DNA of 64,000 nt from Glutamicibacter sp. PS (GCA_031317595.1 JANCMB010000001.1:620001-684000); one strand, 5' to 3'; shown: positions 8,485 through 18,074, numbered from the stretch's first letter. Notes: generated by a model from the sequence alone, not told the origin. Made by a program: numbers and translations.

Positions 8485-9174
8485 ATGTTTTTCAAGCGCA
8501 AGAAATCAGCCGAACAGGCCGAACAGCCTGTCGTTGACACGGAGCCAACCGTTCAGGAGCCGACCACCAGCGGTCCTTTCGACATCGCCGACGCGCCCGA
8601 ACACGATGACTACCTGGATTTCGGGGCTATTTTGGTCAAGCCCGTGGAAGGGCTCGGCGTTCGAATGGATGTCGAACAGTCGAATAACCGCGTGATCGCC
8701 ATTTCGCTCGAGTTGCTCAACTCGCGAATCCAGCTCATGGCCTTCTCTTCCTCGAAGTCCGGGGAACTCTGGCCGGGCATCCGTACGAACATCGCCAAGG
8801 AAATCTCGGCACAGAAGGGCGAAATCTACGAACGCGAAAGCGAGTTCGGCCACGAACTGCTCGCCCAAGTTCCGCAGCAGCTTCCCGACGGACGTCAGGG
8901 ACGGGTAATCCTGCGCTTTGTCGGATTCGACGGTCCGCGCTGGTGCCTGCGCGCCACCATCGGGGGCGCCGCCCTGCAGGACGAGGAGACGTCGAATAAG
9001 GTCGACGAATACCTGCGCAGCGTGATCGTCAACCGTGGCGAGAAGCCGATGCCTCCAGCAGAGCTACTGCCTTTGCAGGTGCCCAAGAATGCAACGGCCA
9101 GCAAGCCAGAGCAGGCATCCGAGGGTGGGATCAACCCGCCCGAACGTGGCCCGGAGATCACTCAGATCGGCTGA
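8485..9174 (+). CDS. DUF3710 domain-containing protein
   Basis: The 229-residue soluble protein is of the DUF3710 family. It starts with a basic stretch (MFFKRKKSAEQ) and an acidic, low-complexity linker (to about residue 50). A conserved alpha/beta domain follows (about 50-190, including ELWPGIRTNIAKEIS and FVGFDGPRWCLRATI), then a disordered tail. Function is unknown. The gene sits between dut and an OB-fold gene in the typical actinobacterial order. The ATG at 8485 follows AAGGAC. It ends 4 nt before the next start, suggesting translational coupling. Confidence 0.88.
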   Translation: MFFKRKKSAEQAEQPVVDTEPTVQEPTTSGPFDIADAPEHDDYLDFGAILVKPVEGLGVRMDVEQSNNRVIAISLELLNSRIQLMAFSSSKSGELWPGIRTNIAKEISAQKGEIYERESEFGHELLAQVPQQLPDGRQGRVILRFVGFDGPRWCLRATIGGAALQDEETSNKVDEYLRSVIVNRGEKPMPPAELLPLQVPKNATASKPEQASEGGINPPERGPEITQIG

Positions 9175-9178
9175 GCTC

Positions 9179-9553
9179 ATGGCACCGGAATCTCTTCGCG
9201 AGCCCGAAGGCGAAGAACAGGAACTGCCGCCTCAGGTGTATCGCCGGCTCAACAGCTTGGCCGACCTACCGACCAAGGGCCGTATTTCCCATACCGGCTA
9301 CGTGCAGTCGGTGAGCTACTCTGCGGCCGGTGAGCACCCAAGTCTCACCGCCGTGGTGGTGGACCGGCTCGGTGGTGCTCCCGGGCGCCGCGGCAGCCAA
9401 TGGCATGTGAAGCTGAACTTCATGGGGCAGCGCACCGTGCCGGGGATTAAACCCGGCGTCAAAATCGCTTACGGGGGCATGGTGGCTCCGGTGGGGCATG
9501 TGCCCACCATCTACAACCCGCGTTATGTGATTTTGCCCCAGCGCGTGCGCTAG
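9179..9553 (+). CDS. OB-fold nucleic-acid-binding protein
   Basis: This is a 124-residue protein with a single OB-fold-like domain (GRISHTGYVQSVSY... to RYVILPQ). It is the small protein usually annotated as OB-fold nucleic acid binding protein downstream of DUF3710. It may bind nucleic acid, but no substrate is known. The ATG at 9179 lies 4 nt after the DUF3710 stop and gives the expected length; an upstream extension would overlap that gene by about 140 bp. Confidence 0.8.
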   Translation: MAPESLREPEGEEQELPPQVYRRLNSLADLPTKGRISHTGYVQSVSYSAAGEHPSLTAVVVDRLGGAPGRRGSQWHVKLNFMGQRTVPGIKPGVKIAYGGMVAPVGHVPTIYNPRYVILPQRVR

Positions 9554-9592
9554 CCGGCGCAACGTGAACCTTCGACCCGATGGATCAAGACG

Positions 9593-10303
9593 ATGAGTGA
9601 GTACGAACAGCAAGAACCCGAGCGGCAGCCGACGCTAGCCGAGCAACTCAGCCAGAATGCCGGACAGCGGGTCAGTCAGCGCGCCGACGGCTCCATCGAC
9701 GTGCTGGCCAGCATCGGCGGGGTTCGCGGAGTACTCGAAGCCATCCTTCCCGGCTTTATCTTCGTGCTGGTCTTCGCCTTCAGCAGTGAACTTTCCTGGG
9801 CGCTGATTGCATCGATCGCGGTCGGGGCCGTGTTCATGGTGTTGCGCCTGCTGGGCAAGTCGACGGTGATGCAAGCCGCCGTGGGCATGGTGGGCATTTT
9901 GATCTGCGCCTTCGCCGCCCGTACCACGGGGGAAGCCAAGGACTATTACGTGCCCGGTTTCTACATTGGGGCCGCCTACCTGGTGGCCCTGCTCATCTCG
10001 ATCTTCGTGCGTTGGCCGCTGGTCGGGGTGCTCTTCGGATTCATCCGCAATGAGGGGGTTCGCTGGCGTGAGGACCCGTCGCGAGTGCGCCGCTATCAGC
10101 TGGCCACCTGGGTGCTTGCCGGCGTGTTCATTCTGCGTCTGGCCGTCCAGTTGCCCATGTACTTCGCCGATGAGGTGGTAGCCCTGGGCATCAGCCGGGC
10201 CCTGATGGGGGTTCCGCTCTACGCGGCCGGTCTCTACCTGGGCTGGATGATTTCCAAACCGGCCCCGCAACCTTTGCAGGGCGAGGCCGGCCCGGCCAAA
10301 TAA
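9593..10303 (+). CDS. DUF3159 family membrane protein
   Basis: A 236-residue protein with a polar N-terminus (to about 45) and five to six hydrophobic segments between about 50 and 225. It matches DUF3159, an actinobacterial integral membrane family that follows the DUF3710/OB-fold pair and precedes the TrkA genes. Function is unknown. The internal sequence RWPLVGVLFGFIRNEGVRW with RVRRYQLATW is typical of the family. Its stop is 5 nt from the stop of the convergent TrkA gene, with no obvious terminator hairpin between them. Confidence 0.85.
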   Translation: MSEYEQQEPERQPTLAEQLSQNAGQRVSQRADGSIDVLASIGGVRGVLEAILPGFIFVLVFAFSSELSWALIASIAVGAVFMVLRLLGKSTVMQAAVGMVGILICAFAARTTGEAKDYYVPGFYIGAAYLVALLISIFVRWPLVGVLFGFIRNEGVRWREDPSRVRRYQLATWVLAGVFILRLAVQLPMYFADEVVALGISRALMGVPLYAAGLYLGWMISKPAPQPLQGEAGPAK

Positions 10304-10308
10304 CGGTC

Positions 10309-10974
10309 CTAGCGGCAGGCCTCGGAGAGCGTACGACGCAGCTCTTCTTCGGCGGTGGGGGTGGTGATGAAGAAGATTTCATCACCACCCTCAATCACGT
10401 CATCGTCGCTGGGCGGGAATGGCGCCTTATCGCGCACGATGGCCACCACGGTGGTGTCCTCGGGCCACTGCACCCGGCCCATGGTGCGCCCAATGAGTGC
10501 CGAGTCGTGCGGGACGGTGAATTCCACCATCAGAACCTCACCGGTTTTCAGGCTCAGCAAGCGCACCAGGTCGCCGACCTCGACGGCCTCTTCAACCAGG
10601 GCGGTCATCAGGCGCGGGGTGCTCACCGCGACATCCACGCCCCAAGCGTCATCGAACATCCACTCGTTTTTCGGGTTGTTCACGCGGCCCACGGTGCGTC
10701 GCACGCCGAATTCGCTTTTCGCGAGCAGGGAGACCACCAGGTTGACCTTGTCATCACCCGTGGCCGAGACAACCACGTCATAGTCTTCCAATTGCGCGCG
10801 CTGCAAGACCGTCAGTTCACAGGCGTCGCCGATATGCCAGCGCACCTTGGCGATGTCCTCACGCTGGGCCATTTCCGGTTTCCAGTCGATCATCAGCACC
10901 TCGTGGCCGTTGGTGACCAGTTCGTGGGCGATGGATGAGCCGACAGATCCGGCTCCGGCGATCATGACTTTCAT
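10309..10974 (-). CDS. TrkA/RCK family potassium uptake regulatory protein (second of pair)
   Basis: The 221-residue protein has a TrkA-N Rossmann domain (MIAGAGSVGSSIA at the extreme N-terminus, NAD-binding glycines) and a TrkA-C domain (about 135-221, including the GDEIFFITTP strand). RCK/TrkA proteins gate K+ transport by binding nucleotides on the cytoplasmic face. It resembles CeoC of mycobacteria. It follows the other TrkA gene after 10 nt, so the two are one operon, divergent from a KimA-like permease. Confidence 0.9.
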   Translation of the reverse strand: MKVMIAGAGSVGSSIAHELVTNGHEVLMIDWKPEMAQREDIAKVRWHIGDACELTVLQRAQLEDYDVVVSATGDDKVNLVVSLLAKSEFGVRRTVGRVNNPKNEWMFDDAWGVDVAVSTPRLMTALVEEAVEVGDLVRLLSLKTGEVLMVEFTVPHDSALIGRTMGRVQWPEDTTVVAIVRDKAPFPPSDDDVIEGGDEIFFITTPTAEEELRRTLSEACR

Positions 10975-10984
10975 CTAGGGATCC

Positions 10985-11662
10985 TTAGCTGGCGGTAGTG
11001 GGGGCGGGGGCACTGGCCAGGGTCTTTTCGACGTCCTTGGCCGCATGGAGATTCATCATCACATGCACGAGGTCTCCGCCTTGAAGCAGGGTCTTGCCGG
11101 TGGGAATAATGCCTTCGCCGAATCGGGTGAGGTAGGCCACGCGGACACCTGCGGCGGCTTCCAGATCACGGACCTGATGCCCATACCAGTCGCGGTGCAG
11201 GGCGACTTCGGTGAGCATGAGGCGTCCAGACGCTTCGCGGTAGTCGCCGCGCATCGAATAATCCGGCAGGATCCGGCGCAGTACCTGATCGGTGCTCCAA
11301 CGCACCGCAGCCACCGTGGGGATGCCCAGCCGCTGATAGATTTCCGCACGTCCCGGATCGTAGATGCGGGCGACAACGTTTGGCACGTTATAGGTTTCCC
11401 GGGCCACGCGGGTGGCCAGAATGTTGGAGTTATCACCGCTGGAGACGGCGGCGAACGCGTAGGCCTCGTCAATTTTGGCCTCGAGCAGCGTATCGCGGTC
11501 GAAGCCAACACCGGTGACCGTGAAGCCGGAAAAGTCTGGGCCGAGGCGGCGGAATGCGTGTTCATTCTGATCGATGATGGCCACCGTATGGCCCGCATTG
11601 TCCAGGGTGTGCGCCAGCCCGACGCCCACGCGTCCGCACCCCATAATCACGAAATGTGCCAT
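10985..11662 (-). CDS. TrkA/RCK family potassium uptake regulatory protein (first of pair)
   Basis: A 225-residue TrkA-N plus TrkA-C protein resembling CeoB. The N-terminal nucleotide-binding motif is MGCGRVGVGLA; the TrkA-C domain covers about 135-215 and ends with VHVMMNL. The ATG at 11662 is preferred to the GTG at 11671 because AGGAG lies 8 nt upstream of the ATG and would be too close to the GTG. Having two separate RCK subunits without a TrkH/TrkG channel gene beside them is notable. The adjacent divergent transporter is a KimA-like APC permease instead. Confidence 0.9.
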   Translation of the reverse strand: MAHFVIMGCGRVGVGLAHTLDNAGHTVAIIDQNEHAFRRLGPDFSGFTVTGVGFDRDTLLEAKIDEAYAFAAVSSGDNSNILATRVARETYNVPNVVARIYDPGRAEIYQRLGIPTVAAVRWSTDQVLRRILPDYSMRGDYREASGRLMLTEVALHRDWYGHQVRDLEAAAGVRVAYLTRFGEGIIPTGKTLLQGGDLVHVMMNLHAAKDVEKTLASAPAPTTAS

Positions 11663-11701
11663 TGCGCGCACTCCTAGGTATCCGTCGGATCAACAACTCC
11701 G

Positions 11702-11800
11702 GTGGTCTCAGTCGAGAAAGACCACGCATGCAACAATAGCGCCCCGCAGGCCCCGCCGGGTGAGTGTGGCTACTGTGTGTTTGGCTCCCTGCGCTAACGT
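11702..11800 (+). promoter_or_regulatory. Inverted repeat and leaderless-type promoter of the KimA-like gene
   Basis: GTGGTCT (11702-11708) and AGACCAC (11719-11725) form a perfect 7-bp inverted repeat in the 144-bp spacer between the divergent TrkA pair and the permease. TAACGT (11795-11800) is a -10-like box 6 nt before the GTG start at 11807. No c-di-AMP riboswitch is recognisable in this short space. Confidence 0.4.
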
Positions 11801-11806
11801 TGAGGC

Positions 11807-13804
11807 GTGCCTGCTTTATTTGATGGTCTGAAACGGATCCTCGTGGGCCGGCCCTTTAGCACCGCACGGTTGAAAAAGAAGCCGCTCCCACCGAAGATCG
11901 CGCTGCCAATTTTTTCCTCCAGTGCCCTCTCGTCGTTGGCCTATGCGCCCGACGAAATTCTGTTGACCCTGGCCATGGCCGGGGTGGCGGCAACCGCACT
12001 CTCACCGATGGTGGGGCTCGCGGTGATGGCGGTGCTGTTGGTGCTGGTACTGTCCTATCGCCAATCCGTGGCAGCCTACCCTTCCGGGGGCGGCGACTAC
12101 GAGATTGCGCGCAAGAACCTCGGCCCGCGTGCCGGAACCGCGGTTGCGGCCGCGCTGCTGGTGGACTTCGTGCTGACCGTGGCGGTTTCCAGTTCATCCA
12201 TCGCCCTCTACCTGGGTGCGATTATCCCGGTGTTGGAGCAGCATCACACGCTGGTGGCCTCGCTGATCGTGTTGGTGTTGATGATCGGCAACCTGCGCGG
12301 TCGTGGTCAGGGCCGCTGGTCGCTGGCCATCCCGGTGTACCTGTTCGTGACCGGCATCCTCGTGATGATTGCGGTGGGTGTGGTCAAGGCGCTGACCAAC
12401 ACGCTCGGGCACGCACCCAGCGCGGAACTGACCATCGTGCCCGAGGCGGGACTCTCCACCGGATTGCACGGAATCGTCGGGGCACTGCTCATTCTGCGTG
12501 CCTTCTCGACCGGTTCGGCGGCGTTGACCGGTATTGAGGTGCCGATCTCCAACGTGCACTACCTGTCGAAACCCAAGGCGAAAAACGCCGGGCGGATCTT
12601 GGTGATTCTCGGGGCACTCTCCGGCGTACTGACCATCGGTACCCTGATGCTGGCCAAGGCCACCGGGGTGAAGGTCGTGGCCGATCCGCAGCGTTCCCTA
12701 CTTCGCGATGGGGGACCGATACCCGAAGACTATGTGCAGCTGCCGGTGCTCGGTCAGCTGGCCGAAGCGGTCTTTGGCAATGTGTTCATCGCTACCGCCA
12801 TTGTCTCGGCGCTGACCATCGGCGTGTTGCTGATGGCGGGTAATCACGCCTTCAATTCTTTCCCGAACCTTGCCAGCCACCTGGCCACCGACGGCTTCCT
12901 GCCACGGCAGTTGCGCACACGCGGCGACCGTCTGGGATTCTCCAACGGCATCCTGTCACTGGGTGTGGCCGCCCTGGCGTTGGTCGTGCTCTTCCAAGCC
13001 GATGTGACCATTTTGGTGCAGCTCTACGTGGTGGGCGTGTTCGTTTCCTTCAGCCTGAGCCAGATGGGCATGCTCAAGCACTGGTCGCGTGTGTTGGTGA
13101 GCGTCACCGACCGCAAGCTGCGCCGCTCGCTGCTGCGCAAACGCCTGCTGACGCTGCTCGGCCTGGGCCTGTCCGCACTGGTGCTGGTCATCGTCCTAGC
13201 CACACGACTGGTCCATGGAGCCTGGCTGGCGGTGCTGGGCATTCTGGTGCTGATGCTCGTGATGGATTCGCTGCACCGGCACTATCAGCTGGTGGACCGG
13301 GAACTGGCGGTGAGCGACGACGAGTCCGCCTCTGCGTTGCCGGCCCGCGTGCATGCGCTGGTGCTGGTCTCCACCGTGCGCAAACCCGTGCTGCGGGCGC
13401 TGGCCTTCGCGCGCGCCTCCCGCCCCTCCAAGCTGGAGGCGATCATCGTGGACGTCGAGCAGGAGAAGACCGAACGCACCTTGGCGGAGTGGGAACGGCT
13501 ACGTCTGCCGGTGCCTATCACCGCACTGGCCTCACCGTACCGCGACATCGCTGGCCCGCTGATCGAGCATATTCGGTCGATCAAACGTGAATCGCCGCGT
13601 GATCTCATCGTGGTCTACATCCCCGAGTACGTCGTGGGGCATTGGTGGGAACAACTGGTGCACAACCAGACGGCGATGCGCGTGAAAAACCGCCTGCACT
13701 ACGAGCCCGGTGTGCTCATCGCCTCGGTGCCATGGCGGCTACTGAGTTCCGCCGATGCCCACTTCGGGGCGCCCACCGAAGAATCCTCTGCCCACCGCCG
13801 TTAG
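11807..13804 (+). CDS. KimA-like APC superfamily potassium/amino-acid permease
   Basis: This 665-residue protein has about 12 membrane segments (about 30-490) and a C-terminal cytoplasmic domain (about 500-650). Sequence signatures resemble Bacillus KimA: SSALSSLAYAPDEILL, YPSGGGDYEIARKNLG, LLVDFVLTVAVS, RGDRLGFSNG and the C-terminal HNQTAMRVKNRL with SVPWRL. KimA is a high-affinity K+/H+ symporter; generic annotation would be APC family amino acid permease. K+ as substrate is favoured by the divergent TrkA pair. The GTG start lacks a Shine-Dalgarno and fits a leaderless transcript. The methyltransferase gene follows after 31 nt. Confidence 0.82.
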   Translation: MPALFDGLKRILVGRPFSTARLKKKPLPPKIALPIFSSSALSSLAYAPDEILLTLAMAGVAATALSPMVGLAVMAVLLVLVLSYRQSVAAYPSGGGDYEIARKNLGPRAGTAVAAALLVDFVLTVAVSSSSIALYLGAIIPVLEQHHTLVASLIVLVLMIGNLRGRGQGRWSLAIPVYLFVTGILVMIAVGVVKALTNTLGHAPSAELTIVPEAGLSTGLHGIVGALLILRAFSTGSAALTGIEVPISNVHYLSKPKAKNAGRILVILGALSGVLTIGTLMLAKATGVKVVADPQRSLLRDGGPIPEDYVQLPVLGQLAEAVFGNVFIATAIVSALTIGVLLMAGNHAFNSFPNLASHLATDGFLPRQLRTRGDRLGFSNGILSLGVAALALVVLFQADVTILVQLYVVGVFVSFSLSQMGMLKHWSRVLVSVTDRKLRRSLLRKRLLTLLGLGLSALVLVIVLATRLVHGAWLAVLGILVLMLVMDSLHRHYQLVDRELAVSDDESASALPARVHALVLVSTVRKPVLRALAFARASRPSKLEAIIVDVEQEKTERTLAEWERLRLPVPITALASPYRDIAGPLIEHIRSIKRESPRDLIVVYIPEYVVGHWWEQLVHNQTAMRVKNRLHYEPGVLIASVPWRLLSSADAHFGAPTEESSAHRR

Positions 13805-13835
13805 CCCACGAAGTTTAAGAAGGACCCATATCACC

Positions 13836-15161
13836 ATGAGCACCACCGAGCTGGTTGAGCTGCGCCTAGGACCGATCGCCCACGGCGGGCACACCGTCGC
13901 CCGCCACGAGGGCCGGGTGGTGTTCGTGCGGCACGGAATCCCCGGAGAGCTGGTGCGCGCACGGCCGACCGATGCCGGCGAGCAGGCCAAATTCTGGCGA
14001 GCCGATGTCGCCGAAGTGCTGGAGCCCAGCGCCGAGCGTCAACCGCACTTTTGGGCGCCGGCCGATGCCCTGCTGAGCGAGCAGCCCGTGGGCGGTGCCG
14101 AATTCGGGCATATCGCGCTGGACTTTCAGCGTCAGCTCAAGGCGCGTGTGGCGGTTGAACAGCTCACTCGCCTGGGTCAGATCGACCCGGTGCGTCTGGA
14201 ACATCTAGTTGCCGCCCAACCGGCCCCCGGCGATGTCAGCGGGCTGGGCTGGCGGACCCGCATGTCCTACGCTGTGGACGCTTCGGGCGCCTTGGCCATG
14301 AGTGCTTACCGGAGCAATTCGTTGACCGCCATTACCCGTATGCCGCTTGCGCACCCGGCCATTGAAGCCAGTGGAATCTATGCAGTGAAGTATCCGGGGA
14401 TCAGCCGGGTCGAGGTTGCGGTGTCCAGTCTCGATGACCGTAGCGTGCTGGTGCTGCTTATTGAGGAGCAGCCCGGTGCCGCGAAGGCCGTGGCCCGGCA
14501 ACTGCCAGCGGAGCTGAACGTTGCGGCACTGACCCAACAGCGCGGGGCGGCCGCCGACGGGCGCGGTAGCCTGAGCGTGCTTCAAGGCCGCAGCTGGCTG
14601 ACCGAAGAGGTGCTGGGGCAGGAATACCGGATCACCGGTGAGGGCTTTTGGCAGGTGCACCGCGCCGCGGCGACGGTCCTTAGCGAACGCGTGCTTGAAC
14701 TGCTGGACCCGCAACCCGGGCAGGCGGTGGCCGATCTCTATGCAGGTGCCGGGTTGTTCTCTGCGCACCTCGCCGCGGCAGTGGGGCCTAGCGGTGCGCT
14801 CTATAGTGTGGAGGGCGCTCCGGGAACCCACGCGGACGCGAAGAAGAACTTGCGTCACTTCCCGCAGGCGCAGGTGATTCGCGGTCGGGTTGAACGCGTG
14901 TTGCACCAGGTGGTCGAAGAGCGTGAGCTCGATGGGGTGGTGCTCGATCCACCACGTGCCGGGGTGGATAAGAAGGTCGCGGCCGAGCTGGCGGCCAGCG
15001 GCGCCCGCAGGCTTTGCTACGTATCGTGCGATCCGGCGTCCTTCGCCCGAGACACCGCACGCCTGAGCGCCCGCGGCTACGAATTAGCGAACGTTGAAGT
15101 TCACGATTTGTACCCGCAAACCCATCACATGGAACTCGTGGGGCTCTTTCAGTGCCAATAA
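13836..15161 (+). CDS. TrmA/RlmD-family class I SAM-dependent RNA methyltransferase with TRAM domain
   Basis: A 441-residue protein predicted to methylate uridine C5 in RNA. It has an N-terminal TRAM RNA-binding domain (about 3-62), a central domain and a C-terminal methyltransferase fold with DLYAGAGLFSAHLA (SAM), LDPPRAGVDKK and the catalytic Cys398 in YVSCDPASFARD. The four cysteines that hold the 4Fe-4S cluster in RlmD/TrmA-type enzymes are absent: the region after QPHFWAPADALLSEQPVGGAEFG has no Cys. The ATG at 13836 was chosen for its AAGAAGGA ribosome site; an in-frame extension overlaps the permease. The target base (tRNA or 23S rRNA) cannot be told. Confidence 0.87.
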   Translation: MSTTELVELRLGPIAHGGHTVARHEGRVVFVRHGIPGELVRARPTDAGEQAKFWRADVAEVLEPSAERQPHFWAPADALLSEQPVGGAEFGHIALDFQRQLKARVAVEQLTRLGQIDPVRLEHLVAAQPAPGDVSGLGWRTRMSYAVDASGALAMSAYRSNSLTAITRMPLAHPAIEASGIYAVKYPGISRVEVAVSSLDDRSVLVLLIEEQPGAAKAVARQLPAELNVAALTQQRGAAADGRGSLSVLQGRSWLTEEVLGQEYRITGEGFWQVHRAAATVLSERVLELLDPQPGQAVADLYAGAGLFSAHLAAAVGPSGALYSVEGAPGTHADAKKNLRHFPQAQVIRGRVERVLHQVVEERELDGVVLDPPRAGVDKKVAAELAASGARRLCYVSCDPASFARDTARLSARGYELANVEVHDLYPQTHHMELVGLFQCQ

Positions 15162-15166
15162 TCGAG

Positions 15167-15204
15167 AAATTTCCCCCGCTAAACATGAAAAGCGGGGGAA
15201 ATTT
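15167..15204 (+). terminator. Hairpin terminator after the methyltransferase
   Basis: AAATTTCCCCCGCT (15167-15180) and AGCGGGGGAAATTT (15191-15204) form a perfect 14-bp stem with a 10-base loop, 5 nt after the stop codon. Confidence 0.88.
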
Positions 15205-15279
15205 GCTACTCCGCCCGCATTTGCCGCGCGATGCCGATACACTGTCTTTAGCTCTGCCGCGGTAGTAGCACGACGATTT

Positions 15280-15299
15280 CAGTTAGGGGTTCCTAACTG
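15280..15299. promoter_or_regulatory. Perfect inverted repeat upstream of acnA
   Basis: CAGTTAGG-GGTT-CCTAACTG (15280-15299) lies 51 nt before the acnA start, in the 146-bp promoter region after the terminator. Palindromes of this type bind dimeric repressors. Corynebacterium regulates aconitase through the TetR protein AcnR, but this sequence does not match the AcnR box I know and no acnR gene follows. Confidence 0.45.
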
Positions 15300-15350
15300 G
15301 AATTCCGTGTGAGCGTGCATCAAGATGAATGTCTGGCGAGAGGAGTCCCA

Positions 15351-18053
15351 ATGAGCAATGTGGACAGCTTCGGTGCTAAGGGCGTATTGGACGTCAACGG
15401 AACCGAATATGAAATTTACCGACTGAACACGGTCGAAGGCTCGGACAGCCTTCCCTACAGCCTCAAGGTTCTGCTAGAGAACCTGCTACGCACCGAAGAC
15501 GGCGCGAACATCACCAAGGACCACATCAACGCATTGGGTCAGTGGGACGCCTCGGCGCAGCCTAACACCGAGATCCAGTTCACCCCGGCCCGTGTGATCA
15601 TGCAGGACTTCACCGGCGTTCCCTGCGTCGTTGACCTGGCCACCATGCGTGAAGCCGTCAAGGAGCTCGGCGGCGACCCGAAGCGGGTGAACCCGCTGGC
15701 ACCGGCCGAAATGGTCATCGACCACTCCGTGCAGATCGACACCTTCGGTTTCGAAGGCGCCATCGAGCGCAACATGGAAATCGAGTACCAGCGCAACGGC
15801 GAACGCTACCAGTTCCTGCGCTGGGGCCAGACCGCATTCGATGACTTCAAGGTCGTCCCGCCGGGCACCGGTATCGTGCACCAGGTCAACATCGAGTACC
15901 TGGCCCGCACCGTAATGACCCGCGAGGTCGACGGCGTGCTGCGTGCCTACCCGGACACCTGCGTCGGCACCGACTCGCACACCACCATGGTCAACGGCAT
16001 GGGCGTGCTCGGCTGGGGCGTCGGTGGCATCGAAGCCGAGGCTGCCATGCTCGGCCAGCCGGTTTCCATGCTGATCCCACGCGTCGTTGGCTTCAAGCTC
16101 TCGGGCTCGATCCCGGCCGGCGCGACCGCCACCGACGTGGTGCTGACCATCACCGAAATGCTGCGTAAGCACGGTGTGGTCGGCAAGTTCGTGGAATTCT
16201 ACGGCGACGGCGTCGCCGAAGTGCCGCTGGCTAACCGCGCCACCATCGGTAACATGTCCCCGGAATTCGGTTCCACCGCCGCCATGTTCCCGATCGACGA
16301 TGTCACCCTGGACTACCTGCGCCTGACCGGCCGCAGCGAGCAGAACATCGCCCTGGTCGAGGCCTACGCCAAGGAACAGGGCATGTGGCACGATCCGAGC
16401 CGCGAGCTGCGCTTCAGCGAATACCTCGAGCTGGACCTGTCCACCGTGGTGCCTTCCATCGCTGGCCCGAAGCGTCCGCAGGACCGCATCGAGCTCACCA
16501 GCGCCAAGGAGCAGTTCCGCAAGGACATCCACAACTACGTCTCCGACACCACCGACGCCTTGGGCGTTGGCCGTCCGTCGCAGGCCGTCGAGGTAACCCG
16601 CGGCGATGAGACCTTCACCATCGACAACGGTCTGGTCTCGATCGCTTCGATCACCTCCTGCACCAACACCTCGAACCCTTCGGTGATGCTGGCCGCCGCC
16701 GTGCTGGCCCGCAATGCCGCCAAGAAGGGCCTGAAGTCCAAGCCATGGGTCAAGACCTCCGTGGCTCCGGGCTCCAAGGTCGTCACCGAGTACTACGAGA
16801 AGTCCGGCCTGTTGCCGTACCTCGAAGAACTGGGCTTCTACGTCGTCGGTTACGGCTGCGCCACCTGCATCGGTAACTCCGGCCCGTTGGACACCGAGAT
16901 CTCCGAGGCCATCCAGGCCAACGACCTGGCCGCAACCGCCGTGCTCTCCGGTAACCGTAACTTCGAAGGCCGCATCAACCCGGACGTGAAGATGAACTAC
17001 CTGGCCTCCCCGCCACTGGTCATCGCCTACGCCCTGGCCGGCACCATGGACTTCGACTTCGAGACTGACTCGCTCGGCCGCGACGCCGACGGCAACGAGA
17101 TCTTCCTCAAGGACATCTGGCCTTCGCCGACCGAGGTCCAGGAGATCATCGACTCGTCCATCGACGAGGCCATGTTCGCCAAGGGTTACGAGGGTGTCTT
17201 CGAGGGCGACGATCGCTGGAAGGCTCTCGACACCCCTGAGGGCGACACCTTCGCCTGGGACGAGAACTCCACCTACGCCCGTAAGGCCCCGTACTTCGAT
17301 GGCATGACCGCTGAACCGCAGCCGGTCACCGACATCGAGGGTGCTCGCGTGCTGCTGAAGCTGGGCGACTCGGTCACCACCGACCACATTTCCCCGGCCG
17401 GTTCCTTCAAGTCCGAAACCCCGGCAGGTCAGTACCTGATCGCCAATGGTGTGGATCGCAAGGACTTCAACTCCTACGGCTCGCGCCGTGGTAACCACGA
17501 GGTCATGATCCGCGGTACCTTCGCGAACATCCGCATCAAGAACCAGCTGCTGGATGGCGTCGAGGGTGGTTTCACTCGCGACTTCACCCAGGAGGGTGCA
17601 CCGCAGTCCTACGTCTACGATGCCGCCGAAAACTACAAGGCTGCCGGCACCCCGCTGGTCGTCCTCGGTGGTAAGGAATACGGTTCGGGCTCCTCGCGTG
17701 ACTGGGCTGCAAAGGGCACCGCACTGTTGGGTGTCAAGGCCGTCATCACCGAATCCTTCGAGCGCATCCACCGCTCGAACCTGATCGGTATGGGCGTGTT
17801 GCCGCTGCAGTTCCCGGCCGGCGAGTCCGCCGATTCGCTGGGTCTGACCGGTACCGAGGTCTTCTCGATCTCCGGTGTGACCGAGCTGAACAACGGCACG
17901 ACCCCGAAGACCGTGAAGGTCACCGCCACCGCCGAAGACGGCAAGGTGACCGAATTCGACGCCGTAGTGCGTATCGATACGCCAGGTGAAGCCGATTACT
18001 ACCGTAACGGCGGCATCCTGCAGTACGTGCTGCGTCAGATCTCGGCTAACTAA
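15351..18053 (+). CDS. acnA: Aconitate hydratase A
   Basis: Aconitase isomerises citrate to isocitrate in the TCA cycle through a 4Fe-4S cluster. The 900-residue protein has the three cluster cysteines Cys437 ([11 protein letters not shown]), Cys503 and Cys506 ([13 protein letters not shown]). It also has the C-terminal swivel domain with [17 protein letters not shown] and [12 protein letters not shown]. Length and motifs are those of bacterial AcnA/IRP1-type enzymes. The ATG at 15351 follows GAGAGGAG by 6 nt; a GTG 42 nt upstream has no such site. It is monocistronic, between two hairpin terminators. Codon use is strongly optimised (few rare codons), as expected for an abundant enzyme. Confidence 0.97.
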   Translation: MSNVDSFGAKGVLDVNGTEYEIYRLNTVEGSDSLPYSLKVLLENLLRTEDGANITKDHINALGQWDASAQPNTEIQFTPARVIMQDFTGVPCVVDLATMREAVKELGGDPKRVNPLAPAEMVIDHSVQIDTFGFEGAIERNMEIEYQRNGERYQFLRWGQTAFDDFKVVPPGTGIVHQVNIEYLARTVMTREVDGVLRAYPDTCVGTDSHTTMVNGMGVLGWGVGGIEAEAAMLGQPVSMLIPRVVGFKLSGSIPAGATATDVVLTITEMLRKHGVVGKFVEFYGDGVAEVPLANRATIGNMSPEFGSTAAMFPIDDVTLDYLRLTGRSEQNIALVEAYAKEQGMWHDPSRELRFSEYLELDLSTVVPSIAGPKRPQDRIELTSAKEQFRKDIHNYVSDTTDALGVGRPSQAVEVTRGDETFTIDNGLVSIASITSCTNTSNPSVMLAAAVLARNAAKKGLKSKPWVKTSVAPGSKVVTEYYEKSGLLPYLEELGFYVVGYGCATCIGNSGPLDTEISEAIQANDLAATAVLSGNRNFEGRINPDVKMNYLASPPLVIAYALAGTMDFDFETDSLGRDADGNEIFLKDIWPSPTEVQEIIDSSIDEAMFAKGYEGVFEGDDRWKALDTPEGDTFAWDENSTYARKAPYFDGMTAEPQPVTDIEGARVLLKLGDSVTTDHISPAGSFKSETPAGQYLIANGVDRKDFNSYGSRRGNHEVMIRGTFANIRIKNQLLDGVEGGFTRDFTQEGAPQSYVYDAAENYKAAGTPLVVLGGKEYGSGSSRDWAAKGTALLGVKAVITESFERIHRSNLIGMGVLPLQFPAGESADSLGLTGTEVFSISGVTELNNGTTPKTVKVTATAEDGKVTEFDAVVRIDTPGEADYYRNGGILQYVLRQISAN

Positions 18054-18074
18054 TTAGTCGACATCACTGGAACA

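Noticed and set aside
11672-11806. c-di-AMP (ydaO) riboswitch ahead of the KimA-like gene
   Set aside because: Bacillus kimA has one, but the spacer is only about 140 bp, lacks the conserved ydaO blocks, and the transcript appears leaderless.
15486-17771. A 761-codon open frame antisense to acnA
   Set aside because: Composition is Val/Asp/Gly/His-rich nonsense produced by strong codon bias of acnA on the other strand; there is no ribosome site and no recognisable family.
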